Source: Pedobacter panaciterrae (GTDB lineage Bacteria > Bacteroidota > Bacteroidia > Sphingobacteriales > Sphingobacteriaceae). From it: a stretch of DNA of 64,000 nucleotides. Both the position numbers and the translations under genes were made by a program. The notes under the pieces were generated by a model. That model ran no database searches. It was not told the DNA's origin and saw only the letters and a program-made list of their open reading frames with translations. Below, piece after piece: positions 44,454 to 53,234 of the stretch (position 1 is the first letter of the stretch; each line of letters begins with the position of its first letter). Location: contig NZ_JABMKW010000016.1 of the NCBI RefSeq assembly GCF_013204795.1, forward strand, positions 496,001 through 560,000, read 5' to 3'.

Positions 44454-45104
44454 ATGTCAGTTAATAAATTAAAAACGGTTGCAGGTATAAGCATTCCCGA
44501 TAGCAGCATTGCCAATCAGGCAACAGAACTTTTATTAGAACATGGAACAGAATTCATCTACAATCACTCTTTAAGGGTATTTCTTTTTTCTTCTTTAAAT
44601 GGAAAAAGAAACCAGCTAAAATATGATCAGGAGTTGTTATATGTGAGCTCGGTATTCCACGATTTAGGTTTAACAAAACACTACAGCAGCCCTGATCTGC
44701 GTTTCGAAGTAGACGGAGCTAACGCCGCGCGCGATTTTCTTAAAAGTCATGGCCTACCGAAAGAATCTTTGCAGTTGGTTTGGGATACTATTGCTTTACA
44801 TACTACGATAGGTATTGCAGAACACAAGGAACCCGAAGTAGCGCTGATGTATTCAGGCGTCGGCTTAGATGTAATGGGAGAAGGATATGAGCACCTCAGC
44901 GAAGAGAACAGAATTGAGATCATAAGTGCCTTTCCACGTAATGATTTCAAGAAAAACATCATCCCAACTTTTTTTAGTGGGTTTGAACATAAAACAGAGA
45001 CCACTTTTGGTAATATCAAAGCTGATGTGTGTGCTTATATGATCCCAAATTTCCATCGCAAAAATTTCTGCGATTGCATTTTACATTCGCCATGGAATGA
45101 TTAA
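44454..45104 (+). CDS. HD-domain phosphohydrolase-like protein
   Basis: Cytoplasmic 216-aa protein with the metal-binding HD pattern: His38 (YNHSLRV), the His69-Asp70 doublet (SVFHDLGL), and a later conserved His in ALHTTIG. The sequence around these (LLYVSSVFHDLGLTKHYSSPDLRFEVDGANAARDFL) matches the group related to cyanamide hydratase-like HD proteins; phosphohydrolase activity is not proven for that group. Single-gene unit ending in a 19-bp terminator (45117-45159). Confidence 0.85.
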   Translation: MSVNKLKTVAGISIPDSSIANQATELLLEHGTEFIYNHSLRVFLFSSLNGKRNQLKYDQELLYVSSVFHDLGLTKHYSSPDLRFEVDGANAARDFLKSHGLPKESLQLVWDTIALHTTIGIAEHKEPEVALMYSGVGLDVMGEGYEHLSEENRIEIISAFPRNDFKKNIIPTFFSGFEHKTETTFGNIKADVCAYMIPNFHRKNFCDCILHSPWND

Positions 45105-45116
45105 TAAGGATCAATA

Positions 45117-45159
45117 ATTATTGCTTTCACAATTGTTAAGCAATTGTGAAAGCAATAAT
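45117..45159. terminator. Bidirectional 19-bp terminator hairpin
   Basis: Perfect 19-bp stem (45117-45135 with 45141-45159) around the 5-nt loop TTAAG; the core is TTGCTTTCACAATTG. It separates the convergent HD-domain and azoreductase genes and can end transcription from both. Confidence 0.9.
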
Positions 45160-45163
45160 ATAA

Positions 45164-45766
45164 CTAGTTAATATGCACGCTAGCTATTCCTTTTTCCAAC
45201 GCATGATCTTGTATGCCTGGTAATGAGGTTCCTTCTGCACGAATTACGGTGATATCTGTCATCCCCAAAAAGCCCAGAATAGTTCTCATGTAAGGTTCAA
45301 CATAGTCGATTGATTTTAGTGGCCCTTCTGAGTAAATCGCTCCTGAGGACAGGGCTATATAAACTTTTTTGTTCTTGACCAATCCCTCAGGGCCATTTTC
45401 ATCGTATTTGAAAGTGAGGCCGGATCTGGCAATATGATCTATCCATGCTTTTAAAGAAGAGTGAATACTGTAATTGTAAATCGGAGCACCGATCACAATC
45501 ACATCCGCTTCCATGATTTCTTTAATTGCTTCATCTGAATGTTTAACCGCAGCTAAGAGCTCTGGTGTTCTATTTTCAGCCGGCGTAAAAAAGGAAGCTA
45601 AATGCGATTCTTCCAGGTGTGGAAAGTGTTTTTCAAGGAGATTGCTTTCCTGAACGGTACTGTCTGGGTAAGCTGCCTTAATCTTTTCAACAATGGCGTT
45701 TCCTAATTTAATGCTAAAAGAGGCATCGCCTCTTGGACTTGATATAACATGCAATATCTTTTTCAT
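45164..45766 (-). CDS. azoR: FMN-dependent NADH-azoreductase (flavodoxin-like)
   Basis: Cytoplasmic quinone/azo-dye reductase of the AzoR group, with FMN as cofactor. I start at 45766 (MKKILHVISSPRGDAS), where the FMN phosphate-binding loop SSPRGDAS follows immediately. A longer frame from 45871 adds 35 residues unlike the family. GAPIYNYSIHSSLKAWIDHIARSGLTF is the isoalloxazine/substrate region, and VYIALSSGAIYSEG follows. Length 200 aa, normal. Divergent from an HxlR regulator gene, with a tandem 18-bp repeat between them; in Bacillus subtilis YodB (HxlR type) controls azoR1 in just this way. Called by motif; substrate range inferred. Confidence 0.9.
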   Translation of the reverse strand: MKKILHVISSPRGDASFSIKLGNAIVEKIKAAYPDSTVQESNLLEKHFPHLEESHLASFFTPAENRTPELLAAVKHSDEAIKEIMEADVIVIGAPIYNYSIHSSLKAWIDHIARSGLTFKYDENGPEGLVKNKKVYIALSSGAIYSEGPLKSIDYVEPYMRTILGFLGMTDITVIRAEGTSLPGIQDHALEKGIASVHIN

Positions 45767-45807
45767 GAATTTATGATTTATTGTTGTCAAATCTATATAC
45801 ATTTGCT

Positions 45808-45843
45808 TACAAAAGATTAGTAGTATACAAAAGGTTAGCACTA
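45808..45843. promoter_or_regulatory. Tandem 18-bp operator-like repeat, azoR/HxlR promoter region
   Basis: TACAAAAGATTAGTAGTA directly followed by TACAAAAGGTTAGCACTA, 14 of 18 positions equal. The first copy has the TAC-N12-GTA form, similar to the YodB operator of Bacillus as I recall it. A palindrome GTTTAGTAAAC at 45851-45861 lies 17 nt before the HxlR start. Together they probably mark the shared control region. Confidence 0.55.
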
Positions 45844-45877
45844 ATATTTTGTTTAGTAAACTGTAAATCAATTAATT

Positions 45878-46234
45878 ATGCACGAAACACTGCAGCCAAC
45901 TTCAAATGAATGCACAAGCAGACTGGCTTCTATCTCTGACGCACTTTATGTGATTGGAGGGAAGTGGAAGCTTAGGGTTATAGTCTCACTTCGTGAGAAC
46001 AATAAGCGGTTTAACGAGATCCAGCGAAGTGTTGAGGGGATATCTGCACGGGTGTTATCAGCTGAACTTAAAGAACTTGAAATAAATGGTTTTGTAAAAA
46101 GAGTGGTTCATCCGCAAACTCCAGTGGTGGTTGAATATCAGTTGACACCATATGCTGATACTTTAAGCGGTGTATTGGAAACCCTGTCCGATTGGGGGGC
46201 AATGCACCGAAATAAATTGAGAAGCGAACGCTAG
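45878..46234 (+). CDS. HxlR-family (DUF24) redox-type regulator
   Basis: 118-aa winged-helix regulator: ALYVIGGKWKLRVIVSLRENNKRFNEIQRSVEGISARVLSAELKELEINGFVKRVVHP is textbook HxlR. Cys12, just before the domain (SNECTSR), sits where YodB/HypR proteins carry the reactive cysteine that senses quinones or disulfide stress. It is divergent from azoR. I infer repression of azoR relieved by electrophiles. Confidence 0.92.
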   Translation: MHETLQPTSNECTSRLASISDALYVIGGKWKLRVIVSLRENNKRFNEIQRSVEGISARVLSAELKELEINGFVKRVVHPQTPVVVEYQLTPYADTLSGVLETLSDWGAMHRNKLRSER

Positions 46235-46304
46235 AAAAGGAAGAACTGAAAAATTCTCCCTTTTCGTACTCCTTAAGTTGTCTGTCAGATATTATATTTT
46301 GATG

Positions 46305-46715
46305 CTATTCTTTTGGAAGACAGTTATCGATTCGGGTCGCTTTTTTATAAATCTCTTCTGCCGAGCTCTTCATAATTTCCTGACAGGTCAATTTTCCTGC
46401 CCTATTAAATTGAATATAGTTTATTTTTCCCTCCTCTACAGTAAATTTCAACGGTTGAGATTTCTTTCCAGTGGAGATTCCACCACTGGCTACAGAGACC
46501 GTATGATCACCAACAGCAATATCGTGAATAGAAAACTGTTTGTTCTTTATTTTACAAACCAGTTTATCATCAATATATACCCTATAGTTGATTAAGGAAC
46601 CCTCATATCCCGTAGATCTTATAATATAGACCTGTCCCATTTTTTCCTGAGCCATGGCTTTTTGAGAGATTGAAAAAAAGAAAATCAGATAGATTAATAC
46701 TTTAATTGTTTTCAT
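46305..46715 (-). CDS. DUF2846-domain exported protein
   Basis: 136 aa with an N-terminal signal peptide (KAMAQ, about residue 22). The body has the DUF2846 pattern: GQVYIIRSTGYEGSLINYRVYIDDKLVCKIKNKQFSIHDI, VGDHTVSVASGG and the Lys/Gln-rich KKSQPLKFTVEEGKINYIQF. A beta-sandwich with no known activity. Predicted periplasmic. Divergent from the rhamnosidase at 46808 across 92 nt. Confidence 0.8.
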   Translation of the reverse strand: MKTIKVLIYLIFFFSISQKAMAQEKMGQVYIIRSTGYEGSLINYRVYIDDKLVCKIKNKQFSIHDIAVGDHTVSVASGGISTGKKSQPLKFTVEEGKINYIQFNRAGKLTCQEIMKSSAEEIYKKATRIDNCLPKE

Positions 46716-46807
46716 AACGCAGCATTAAGATGTTAATAGATCTTATAAAATTACAAAAAACTATAATTAAAATCGTAGTTTGCTTTATAAACGCTAAGTG
46801 ATATTAA

Positions 46808-49495
46808 ATGAAAATAATCATTACCAATATTCTATTCCTGCTTGTTCCAACCTTCATTTTCAGTAACCAGTTAGCACCCAATATTGAAAAACTCGAATGC
46901 GAACAGCTTTCAAATCCAATAGCTATTGAGCATCAACATCCTGGGCTAAGCTGGCAAATGGCATCGGAGTATCGAGCAAATAGTCAAACGGCATACCGGA
47001 TAATAGTGGCAAGCAGTATCTCTTTATTACAGCAAAATAAAGGTGATTATTGGGATAGTGGCAAGATAAATTCTGTAAACTCAACCCAGGTTTTCTACAA
47101 GGGTAAGCCCTTAGCGTCCAGAAAAAAGTTGTACTGGAAAGTGATGATTTGGGATGAAAAAAATATGGCCTCTAATTGGAGCCAGACAGCTTCGTGGTCT
47201 ATGGGATTATTAAAAGCCGCAGACTGGCAAGGGAAATGGATTGGCGCCTTCGAAAATCCATTTCCCGATTCGGCGATTACTTATCCCTCTCCCTTTTTTC
47301 GTAAAGAATTCACAGCCGAAAAAAAAATAAAACAAGCTATAGTTCACATCAGTGGCCTGGGGTTTTATGAATTGTTTTTAAATGGAAGGAAAATTGGAGA
47401 CCAGGTACTGGCTCCCTCGGTTACCAACTATGATAAAAGATCACTGAAGAAATTACTTTATCCTTATGATGATCAATCCACTCAACGTGTACTTTATAAC
47501 AGTTTCGATGTCACCAATTATCTGCTTCAAAAAAACAATGCGATTGGAATACAACTTGGTAATGGGTGGTACAATCAACGAGATCGAAGGGTTGAAGGTG
47601 ATATGTGGTACGATGCGCCAAGGTTAATTTTTCAATTAGAGATAGAATATGTAGACGGCACCAGCAAAATCATCGGATCCGATAAAACCTGGAAAACAGC
47701 AAACGGACCGTTATTAAAGGATGGTATTTTTACAGGAGAAAAATATGATGCACGACTGGAATTGGGAGAATGGAATAAAATTGGTTATTCCGATGTTCAG
47801 TGGAAATCGGCCATTTTTGTGCGTTCACCTACCGGTGCTTTACGTCCGCAGCTTGCTCCTTTTGATAAAATTACCAGAACGCTGATACCTGCTTTTGAGG
47901 GTAAAACAAAAGACTCTGTTTATTCCTATCATTTAGATGAAACGGTATCAGGCTGGGCAGCAATAACTGTTCAAGGAAAAGCAGGCAGTCGGATTAAAAT
48001 CAGGTATATCAGCGAGGAAGGTGATGATTATGGTCAGCTCGACAGCTACGTCTTGAAAGGGAAAGGGATAGAAAACTGGGAGCCAAAATTTACATGGCAT
48101 GCTTTCAGAAGAATTGAATTAATTACCCAGGATGTAAGCCTTGACAAGGAGAGTTTAAAAATAAAAGAAGTCCACACGGATGTAAAATCAAATGGAAACT
48201 TCGAATGTTCAAACCCATTTTTAAATAAGATAAATACAGCCTATATCAAAACACAAAATGCAAACTTCCATGGAAGTATCAGCAGCGATTGTCCTCATAG
48301 AGAAAGACTAGGCTATACAGGAGATGGGCAGGTGATCATAGAAAGTTCCATTCTCACCTATGATATGCGTCAGTTTTATCGCAAATGGTTCAACGATATG
48401 GACGATGCCAGAAATAAAAAAACCGGATTTGTTACGCACACAGCCCCTTTTGGCGGTGGCGGAGGTGGGCCGGCTTGGGGGTCGGCCTATGTAATTATGC
48501 CCTGGACCTATTTTTCTTATTATGGAGATACCACAGTTTTGGCCGAGCATTATACCGGCATGAAACAATGGGTGGAATACCTGCAAACCAGAACCGACAA
48601 AGACGGATTAATAACCAGAGAAGAACCTAACGGATGGTGTTTAGGAGATTGGTGTACGCCCAACAATATTCAAATTCCGGCACCTTTGGTTAACACAGCC
48701 TACTTTTATCATGTTACCAATATCATGACAAAAGTGGCAAAGACATTGGGTAAAAATGATGATTCTCAAAAATTTGAGAACCTTGCAAATGAAATAAAAA
48801 CAAATTTCAATAAGGCGTACTATAACACCTCCAAACAAACCTACTGGGAAGGCAGGCAGGGTGCTGATGTATTTGCTCTAGCTTTTGACCTGGTACCAAA
48901 GGAGAACTATGAGATCGTTTTCAACTCGTTACTAGCGCATCTAAAGGAAATTAATTACCATTTTGATACAGGTATTTTAGGAACTCCCCTGCTGATAAAA
49001 GTGCTTTCACAAAATAACCGGGATGATATTGCCTACCAAATTATGAATCAAAAAGATTCCCCGGGCTTTGGTTATTTACTGGACAGCAAAAACAGCACTT
49101 TATGGGAATCGTGGAATGGCGATGGCTCCAGGTGCCACCCTATGTTTGGAAGCGTGGTGGAATGGTTTTATTCAGGTATTGCAGGGATAAAAGTTGATCC
49201 GGCAAGTGTGGGTATGAAACATTTTTTAATTCAGCCAAAACCTATAGCCGATTTAAATTATTGCAAATCCTCATACAATAGTTCATTTGGGAAAATACGT
49301 TCAGAATGGAAACGAGATAATGGAAAGCTGCAGGTATTGATTGAGGTACCTAAAAATAGTTCAGCAACTTTTGTTTTACCTGGAAATAAAACGAAGATAA
49401 AGTATGATTCCGGACAAAGCACTTTAGCAAAAGAAACCAACAATAAATATCAGATCGAATTTCAATCAGGTGTATATAGCTTTGAGATAATATAA
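46808..49495 (+). CDS. Secreted GH78 alpha-L-rhamnosidase
   Basis: Exported enzyme (signal ends near IFSN) that removes alpha-L-rhamnose from pectic or other glycans and glycosides. At 895 aa the order matches GH78: N-terminal beta domains (PFFRKEFTAEKKIKQA, LFLNGRKIGDQVL), then the (alpha/alpha)6 barrel and a C-terminal beta domain (FLIQPKPIADLNYCKSS). Probable catalytic residues by alignment with known GH78 motifs: Asp494, Glu499 and Asp506 in SDCPHRERLGYTGDGQ, and Glu767 in TLWESWNGDGSRCHP. A stand-alone gene, not in a SusCD locus. Confidence 0.93.
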   Translation: MKIIITNILFLLVPTFIFSNQLAPNIEKLECEQLSNPIAIEHQHPGLSWQMASEYRANSQTAYRIIVASSISLLQQNKGDYWDSGKINSVNSTQVFYKGKPLASRKKLYWKVMIWDEKNMASNWSQTASWSMGLLKAADWQGKWIGAFENPFPDSAITYPSPFFRKEFTAEKKIKQAIVHISGLGFYELFLNGRKIGDQVLAPSVTNYDKRSLKKLLYPYDDQSTQRVLYNSFDVTNYLLQKNNAIGIQLGNGWYNQRDRRVEGDMWYDAPRLIFQLEIEYVDGTSKIIGSDKTWKTANGPLLKDGIFTGEKYDARLELGEWNKIGYSDVQWKSAIFVRSPTGALRPQLAPFDKITRTLIPAFEGKTKDSVYSYHLDETVSGWAAITVQGKAGSRIKIRYISEEGDDYGQLDSYVLKGKGIENWEPKFTWHAFRRIELITQDVSLDKESLKIKEVHTDVKSNGNFECSNPFLNKINTAYIKTQNANFHGSISSDCPHRERLGYTGDGQVIIESSILTYDMRQFYRKWFNDMDDARNKKTGFVTHTAPFGGGGGGPAWGSAYVIMPWTYFSYYGDTTVLAEHYTGMKQWVEYLQTRTDKDGLITREEPNGWCLGDWCTPNNIQIPAPLVNTAYFYHVTNIMTKVAKTLGKNDDSQKFENLANEIKTNFNKAYYNTSKQTYWEGRQGADVFALAFDLVPKENYEIVFNSLLAHLKEINYHFDTGILGTPLLIKVLSQNNRDDIAYQIMNQKDSPGFGYLLDSKNSTLWESWNGDGSRCHPMFGSVVEWFYSGIAGIKVDPASVGMKHFLIQPKPIADLNYCKSSYNSSFGKIRSEWKRDNGKLQVLIEVPKNSSATFVLPGNKTKIKYDSGQSTLAKETNNKYQIEFQSGVYSFEII

Positions 49496-49548
49496 AAACA
49501 GCTTTGTTCTTAGATTGATATTCAACTAAATTTTAATTATTTTACGAT

Positions 49549-49944
49549 ATGAAATTACTATTAACGCTCTTATGTACTGTCATTTACCTTACTGGCTTGG
49601 CTCAGGAAAAATCACAATCAGATACGACCGTATATGAATTTACGGTCGTTCAGGTAATGCCTAAATTTAAAGGTGGCATGAAAAAGTTTTATGAAGCGGT
49701 AAATGCTAACCTGGAATACCCTAAAGGCGCCAAGGAGGCTGGAATTAAAGGCCGGGTATTTTTGTCATTCATCGTTGAATTGGATGGACGTATATCTAAC
49801 ATCAAAGTTGATAGAAAACTTGGTCATGGCTGTGATGAAGCTGCAGTAGCGGCAGTTCAAAAAACATCGTTTACTGAACCAGCCTATTACAAGGACAAAC
49901 CAGTGCGTATGTTGCTAAACATGCCTGTTGGCTTTGGTATTTAA
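49549..49944 (+). CDS. Energy-transducer TonB C-terminal domain protein
   Basis: 131-aa exported protein with a signal peptide ending at LAQ and a single TonB C-terminal domain: KFKGGMKKFYEAVNANLEYPKGAKEAGIKGRVFLSFIVELDGRISNIKV, ending in VRMLLNMPVGFGI. It has no ExbB/ExbD-binding anchor, so it may work as a soluble TonB-like domain rather than a full energy coupler. It begins 53 nt after the rhamnosidase and may be co-transcribed. The stop overlaps the next convergent gene by 4 nt. Confidence 0.85.
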   Translation: MKLLLTLLCTVIYLTGLAQEKSQSDTTVYEFTVVQVMPKFKGGMKKFYEAVNANLEYPKGAKEAGIKGRVFLSFIVELDGRISNIKVDRKLGHGCDEAAVAAVQKTSFTEPAYYKDKPVRMLLNMPVGFGI

Positions 49945-50501
49945 TCCAGCAGTCGAATTTTTCTATTCCACTTTATCTGGGCTTCTTTATCTGCACCATG
50001 ATTGGTTTCTTCATCATATTGATGCTGCAGTTTTTCGAACTCCTGATAAAACTTCTTGTAATTGGCTTTGATCTCATTCTTATAATTTTTGGTGTAATGG
50101 CTCGCGTTTAGGGCATCCTGGACCTTCTTTCCAATAAAGAACCCGATAACAATATGCCCCTGTTCATGAGCGATTAACTGATCTAAATTCTCATTCTTTA
50201 TTCTCGATTTGTCGAGGTAACTCCGGGAACTGTTAGGACTGATCGTCAGGGCGACCTTTACTTTCACATCTTTTGAACGTCGCGTACCCTCTATGTTAAA
50301 ACCGTAACTGTAATCGATATAGGTCATGCTTGCAAAGGATGTATTATTGGGCACAGGACCTTTGAAAAAGCTAATGTCAATTACTGGAATGTCTTTAGAA
50401 ATATTGCTTTGCGCAAAAGAATGCGCCTGCGCCAAAAGCAAAAGAATAAATACAGATCTTTTTAGCAAAGAAACAAAGGGGAAAAATAACTTGATATCCA
50501 T
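49941..50501 (-). CDS. Exported DUF922-like putative zinc peptidase
   Basis: 186 aa with a signal peptide (HSFAQ, about 31). It has an HExxH motif, His112-Glu113-His116 in IAHEQGHIVIGFF, the usual zinc-protease ligand pair, followed by a helix-rich tail (FYQEFEKLQHQYDEETNHGADKEAQIKWN). Layout fits the DUF922 group of predicted metalloproteases. Whether it cleaves protein is unknown. Convergent with the TonB gene, sharing 4 nt. Confidence 0.7.
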   Translation of the reverse strand: MDIKLFFPFVSLLKRSVFILLLLAQAHSFAQSNISKDIPVIDISFFKGPVPNNTSFASMTYIDYSYGFNIEGTRRSKDVKVKVALTISPNSSRSYLDKSRIKNENLDQLIAHEQGHIVIGFFIGKKVQDALNASHYTKNYKNEIKANYKKFYQEFEKLQHQYDEETNHGADKEAQIKWNRKIRLLD

Positions 50502-50599
50502 AGGAGATTACCATTATGATGACGCTCAATAAGGCCAATAATGATGCCAGTCATCTTTCACCTTTTTCCAACCATCACTAAACACAAACCGAAAGCTGG

Positions 50600-51463
50600 C
50601 TACTTCTGATAAACACGTACATAATCAACTTCAAAACGGTTGGGGAATTTGGTGTTTTCAAGACCACCTCCATTGGTACCTCCCATGGCCAGGTTCAACA
50701 GCATGTAATGAGGTTGTTTAAATGGATGTGTATTACTGCCATCTTTATTGTAAAGACTATCCATATCTACTTTAATCAGCAGCTGCTCATCTATATATAA
50801 GGCGATGTCTTTTTCTGTCCAGTCCATTCGCCAGATATGGAATTTTGAGACCCATTCGGGTCCACCCAATTCTATGATGGACTTGGAATTGCTGTGCCAT
50901 TCCGCCTGATATTTTTTTGAAGTCCCAACAGCAATATTGGCCAGTAATTTCCCTCTGTAATATTCCATCATGTCTATTTCGCCATTGGAAGGCCATTCTC
51001 CGGATACACCGAGCGTCCACCATGCCGGCCAAAGCCCGGAGCTTACATCAATTTTACCCCGCATCACAAAACGACCATATTGCCAGGAATGTTTACCGGC
51101 GGTTTTTATGCTTGACGAAGTATATTCCGCATTTTCTCGGTTACTTCTCCAATCCCCGGATTCCTTTTTAAAACCTGGGTTAGGTCTGGTTTCCTTTCTT
51201 CCTTCAATAACAAGCAGCCCGTTTTCACACCAGGCATTATCCTGTTGATACCATTGGGCTTCTTCGTTGCGTACAAAGCCCTGCTCGTGCGTCCAACTTG
51301 TAGCATCAGGTTTACCATTGTTGTTAAATTCATCTGCCCAGACCAATTTATAACCTTCTTTTGTGTAAATCGATTCCGGATCCGCTTTCTGCGCGGATAC
51401 ATTTACCGTTCCGCCAAGGGCAAAAGCAAAAAGGATGCAAGTCATTTTATTTACCATATTCAT
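50600..51463 (-). CDS. Secreted GH16 beta-glucanase/galactanase
   Basis: 287-aa exported glycosidase (signal near VSAQ) of the GH16 jelly-roll family. The catalytic motif is Glu162-x-Asp164-x-x-Glu167 in GEIDMMEYY: nucleophile Glu162, acid/base Glu167. Other marks are YKLVWADEFN, WTHEQGFVRNEEAQWYQ and the closing HYMLLNLAMGGTNGGG. Targets of this family include laminarin, lichenin and agar-type galactans; I cannot choose by eye. The three short residues before Met7 are optional. A single-gene unit. Confidence 0.93.
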   Translation of the reverse strand: MNMVNKMTCILFAFALGGTVNVSAQKADPESIYTKEGYKLVWADEFNNNGKPDATSWTHEQGFVRNEEAQWYQQDNAWCENGLLVIEGRKETRPNPGFKKESGDWRSNRENAEYTSSSIKTAGKHSWQYGRFVMRGKIDVSSGLWPAWWTLGVSGEWPSNGEIDMMEYYRGKLLANIAVGTSKKYQAEWHSNSKSIIELGGPEWVSKFHIWRMDWTEKDIALYIDEQLLIKVDMDSLYNKDGSNTHPFKQPHYMLLNLAMGGTNGGGLENTKFPNRFEVDYVRVYQK

Positions 51464-51522
51464 TTCTAATACAAGTGATATGCATCCCTTAAGGTAATCA
51501 TTCTGAGTTTTATTCCAACATT

Positions 51523-51885
51523 TTAACCCATTCTATAGAAAAATTCGTCGGCTACGATTTTACCATCTTTAACTTCATACACACAAATCTCGCTCATCGG
51601 CATTCTACCATGCTCTTTGTAGGTGGCGTCTATATCCATAACTATAGAAAAATGGTTGTCCGCAACAAGCGGATCTGAGGTCGATGCACTATGAATTTCT
51701 GCTACGCTTTGTTCCCAATGCAACGTTTTATTTTTAACGGCCTCCTTGCCTTCCGTCAATTCCATTGGAGATCCTTTCGGCTCTTTACTAACTACATTGT
51801 CTGCATACAGTTCATCAATGGCTTCTGCGTGCTTGCCTTCACGGCAAAGCTGTACTAATTTGTCAGCTACTTCCTGAGTATTCAT
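51523..51885 (-). CDS. SnoaL/NTF2-like protein
   Basis: 120-aa soluble protein of the NTF2-like fold. Features: MNTQEVADKLVQLCREGKHAEAIDELYADNVVSKEP, HWEQSVAEIHSASTSDPLVADNHFSIVMDIDA and the tail EICVYEVKDGKIVADEFFYRM. SnoaL-like domains are small cone-shaped folds with many unrelated activities, so no reaction is assigned. Stand-alone; 60 nt after GH16 in the same direction is unlikely to be functional linkage. Confidence 0.82.
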   Translation of the reverse strand: MNTQEVADKLVQLCREGKHAEAIDELYADNVVSKEPKGSPMELTEGKEAVKNKTLHWEQSVAEIHSASTSDPLVADNHFSIVMDIDATYKEHGRMPMSEICVYEVKDGKIVADEFFYRMG

Positions 51886-52032
51886 ACGATTATATTTAAG
51901 TTATCTCTAAGTTATTACAAATCTGCCTTTTAATTGTTTCCCAAATGTTACGTTTGGGTTATTTTGGCACTGATCGGAAATAAAAACCAGAATGCTGTAG
52001 ATGGAGCTTTTTTATAAAGATTTGATAACAAT

Positions 52033-53226
52033 CTATTCAGAAAAACTTTTGCTGATCGAATCCAGATAACTTTCATTGTTGGACCGTTTGAAAACAATGT
52101 CCTTACATTGGTTGAATTGAGCGAATGCTTTTAAAGCTTGAACAAACTTTTCAATAATGCGCTGCTCAAGATCCACGGATTCAAAATGGATGTTATGAAC
52201 GATCAGCATTTTTTGTTTGCGGTCGGCTTTGGCATCCATCCTTGCGATAAAAGTTTCCCCTGCCAGTACAGGAAGTGAAAAATAACCGTACAGGCGTTTA
52301 GGGGCAGGCACAAAACATTCGATCTGGTAATCGAAATTAAAAAAGTCCTTTAAGCGGTGACGGAAGACATTGAGGATGTCGAAGGGCGAAAGAATGAAAA
52401 CATCGTTGGAAAGTTTAACGTTAATTTCCTGATCGGGGAGCATATAGAGCGGGCCTTTCAAGCCTTCTACAATTACCATTTTTACTTTTCCTTCCTGAAT
52501 AATTTTTTCCAGTTCCTTTTTAACCAGGTTGCCTTTCACACGACGGGCACGCCAGGCCATTTCCTTGGCAGAACAGATACCCAGTGCGCCTAGAGTGCGG
52601 TAGATCACAAAACGAGCGTATTCCTCATCTGTAGGCATGGTGAGGTCTGTTTCCTCCGGCACTAAATTAAAGGGTAAATCATAGGTTTTCTGAAAGGCTT
52701 TAGTCCGGCTGATCATCAATTTGCCGTTCAGGTAAAGTCTTTCCAAGGCAACCTTAGCGGGTCTCCAGTCCCACCAGCCGGAGCTTGCTGCTAAGCGGTC
52801 GTTCTCGAAATCTCCAACCATTAGCGCCCCTTCCCTTTCCACCCGGTCCAGAATCTGTTTCATTAAATTAACTTCCGGCTTAGTGAGCGGTTTTCCTTGC
52901 GTTTCAAAGGCCTTTTTTACAGGCAGGGAAAAGCGGAAATCCCCCATCGGAAGATAACCTGCATCTGAGCTGAAGTATTCATAAATTCGGCCATCCTCGC
53001 TAAGGTTGGCCAGCCATTCTGTTTGATAATCCGGTATACGTGCAGCCATCACATGATGATGGGCACGTTCAACAACATAATTTGTATCCAACTGCACAAA
53101 ACCGAGATGATCAATTACGTTATAAACAGCTTCTACTCCAGTTCCGAATTGTGCTTTTCGGGCGAGCCCGGCGGCATCAAGGATGATCTTCCGTGCCTGT
53201 GACTGGGTAAGGACAATAGATTCCAT
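52033..53226 (-). CDS. YcaQ-like winged-helix DNA glycosylase family protein
   Basis: 397-aa protein of the HTH_42/YcaQ family. In bacteria YcaQ is a DNA glycosylase that unhooks interstrand crosslinks; AlkX/AlkZ relatives protect producers of genotoxic compounds. Evidence: the N-terminal LTQSQARKIILDAAGLARK, HLGFVQLDTNYVVERAHHHVMAARIPDYQTEWL and the catalytic-region-like motif GALMVGDFENDR, plus winged-helix pieces (FVIYRTLGALGICSAKEMAWRARRVKGNLVKKEL). The 8-nt gap to the GNAT gene places them in one unit. The exact substrate is inferred from the family. Confidence 0.82.
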   Translation of the reverse strand: MESIVLTQSQARKIILDAAGLARKAQFGTGVEAVYNVIDHLGFVQLDTNYVVERAHHHVMAARIPDYQTEWLANLSEDGRIYEYFSSDAGYLPMGDFRFSLPVKKAFETQGKPLTKPEVNLMKQILDRVEREGALMVGDFENDRLAASSGWWDWRPAKVALERLYLNGKLMISRTKAFQKTYDLPFNLVPEETDLTMPTDEEYARFVIYRTLGALGICSAKEMAWRARRVKGNLVKKELEKIIQEGKVKMVIVEGLKGPLYMLPDQEINVKLSNDVFILSPFDILNVFRHRLKDFFNFDYQIECFVPAPKRLYGYFSLPVLAGETFIARMDAKADRKQKMLIVHNIHFESVDLEQRIIEKFVQALKAFAQFNQCKDIVFKRSNNESYLDSISKSFSE

Positions 53227-53234
53227 CTAAAACC

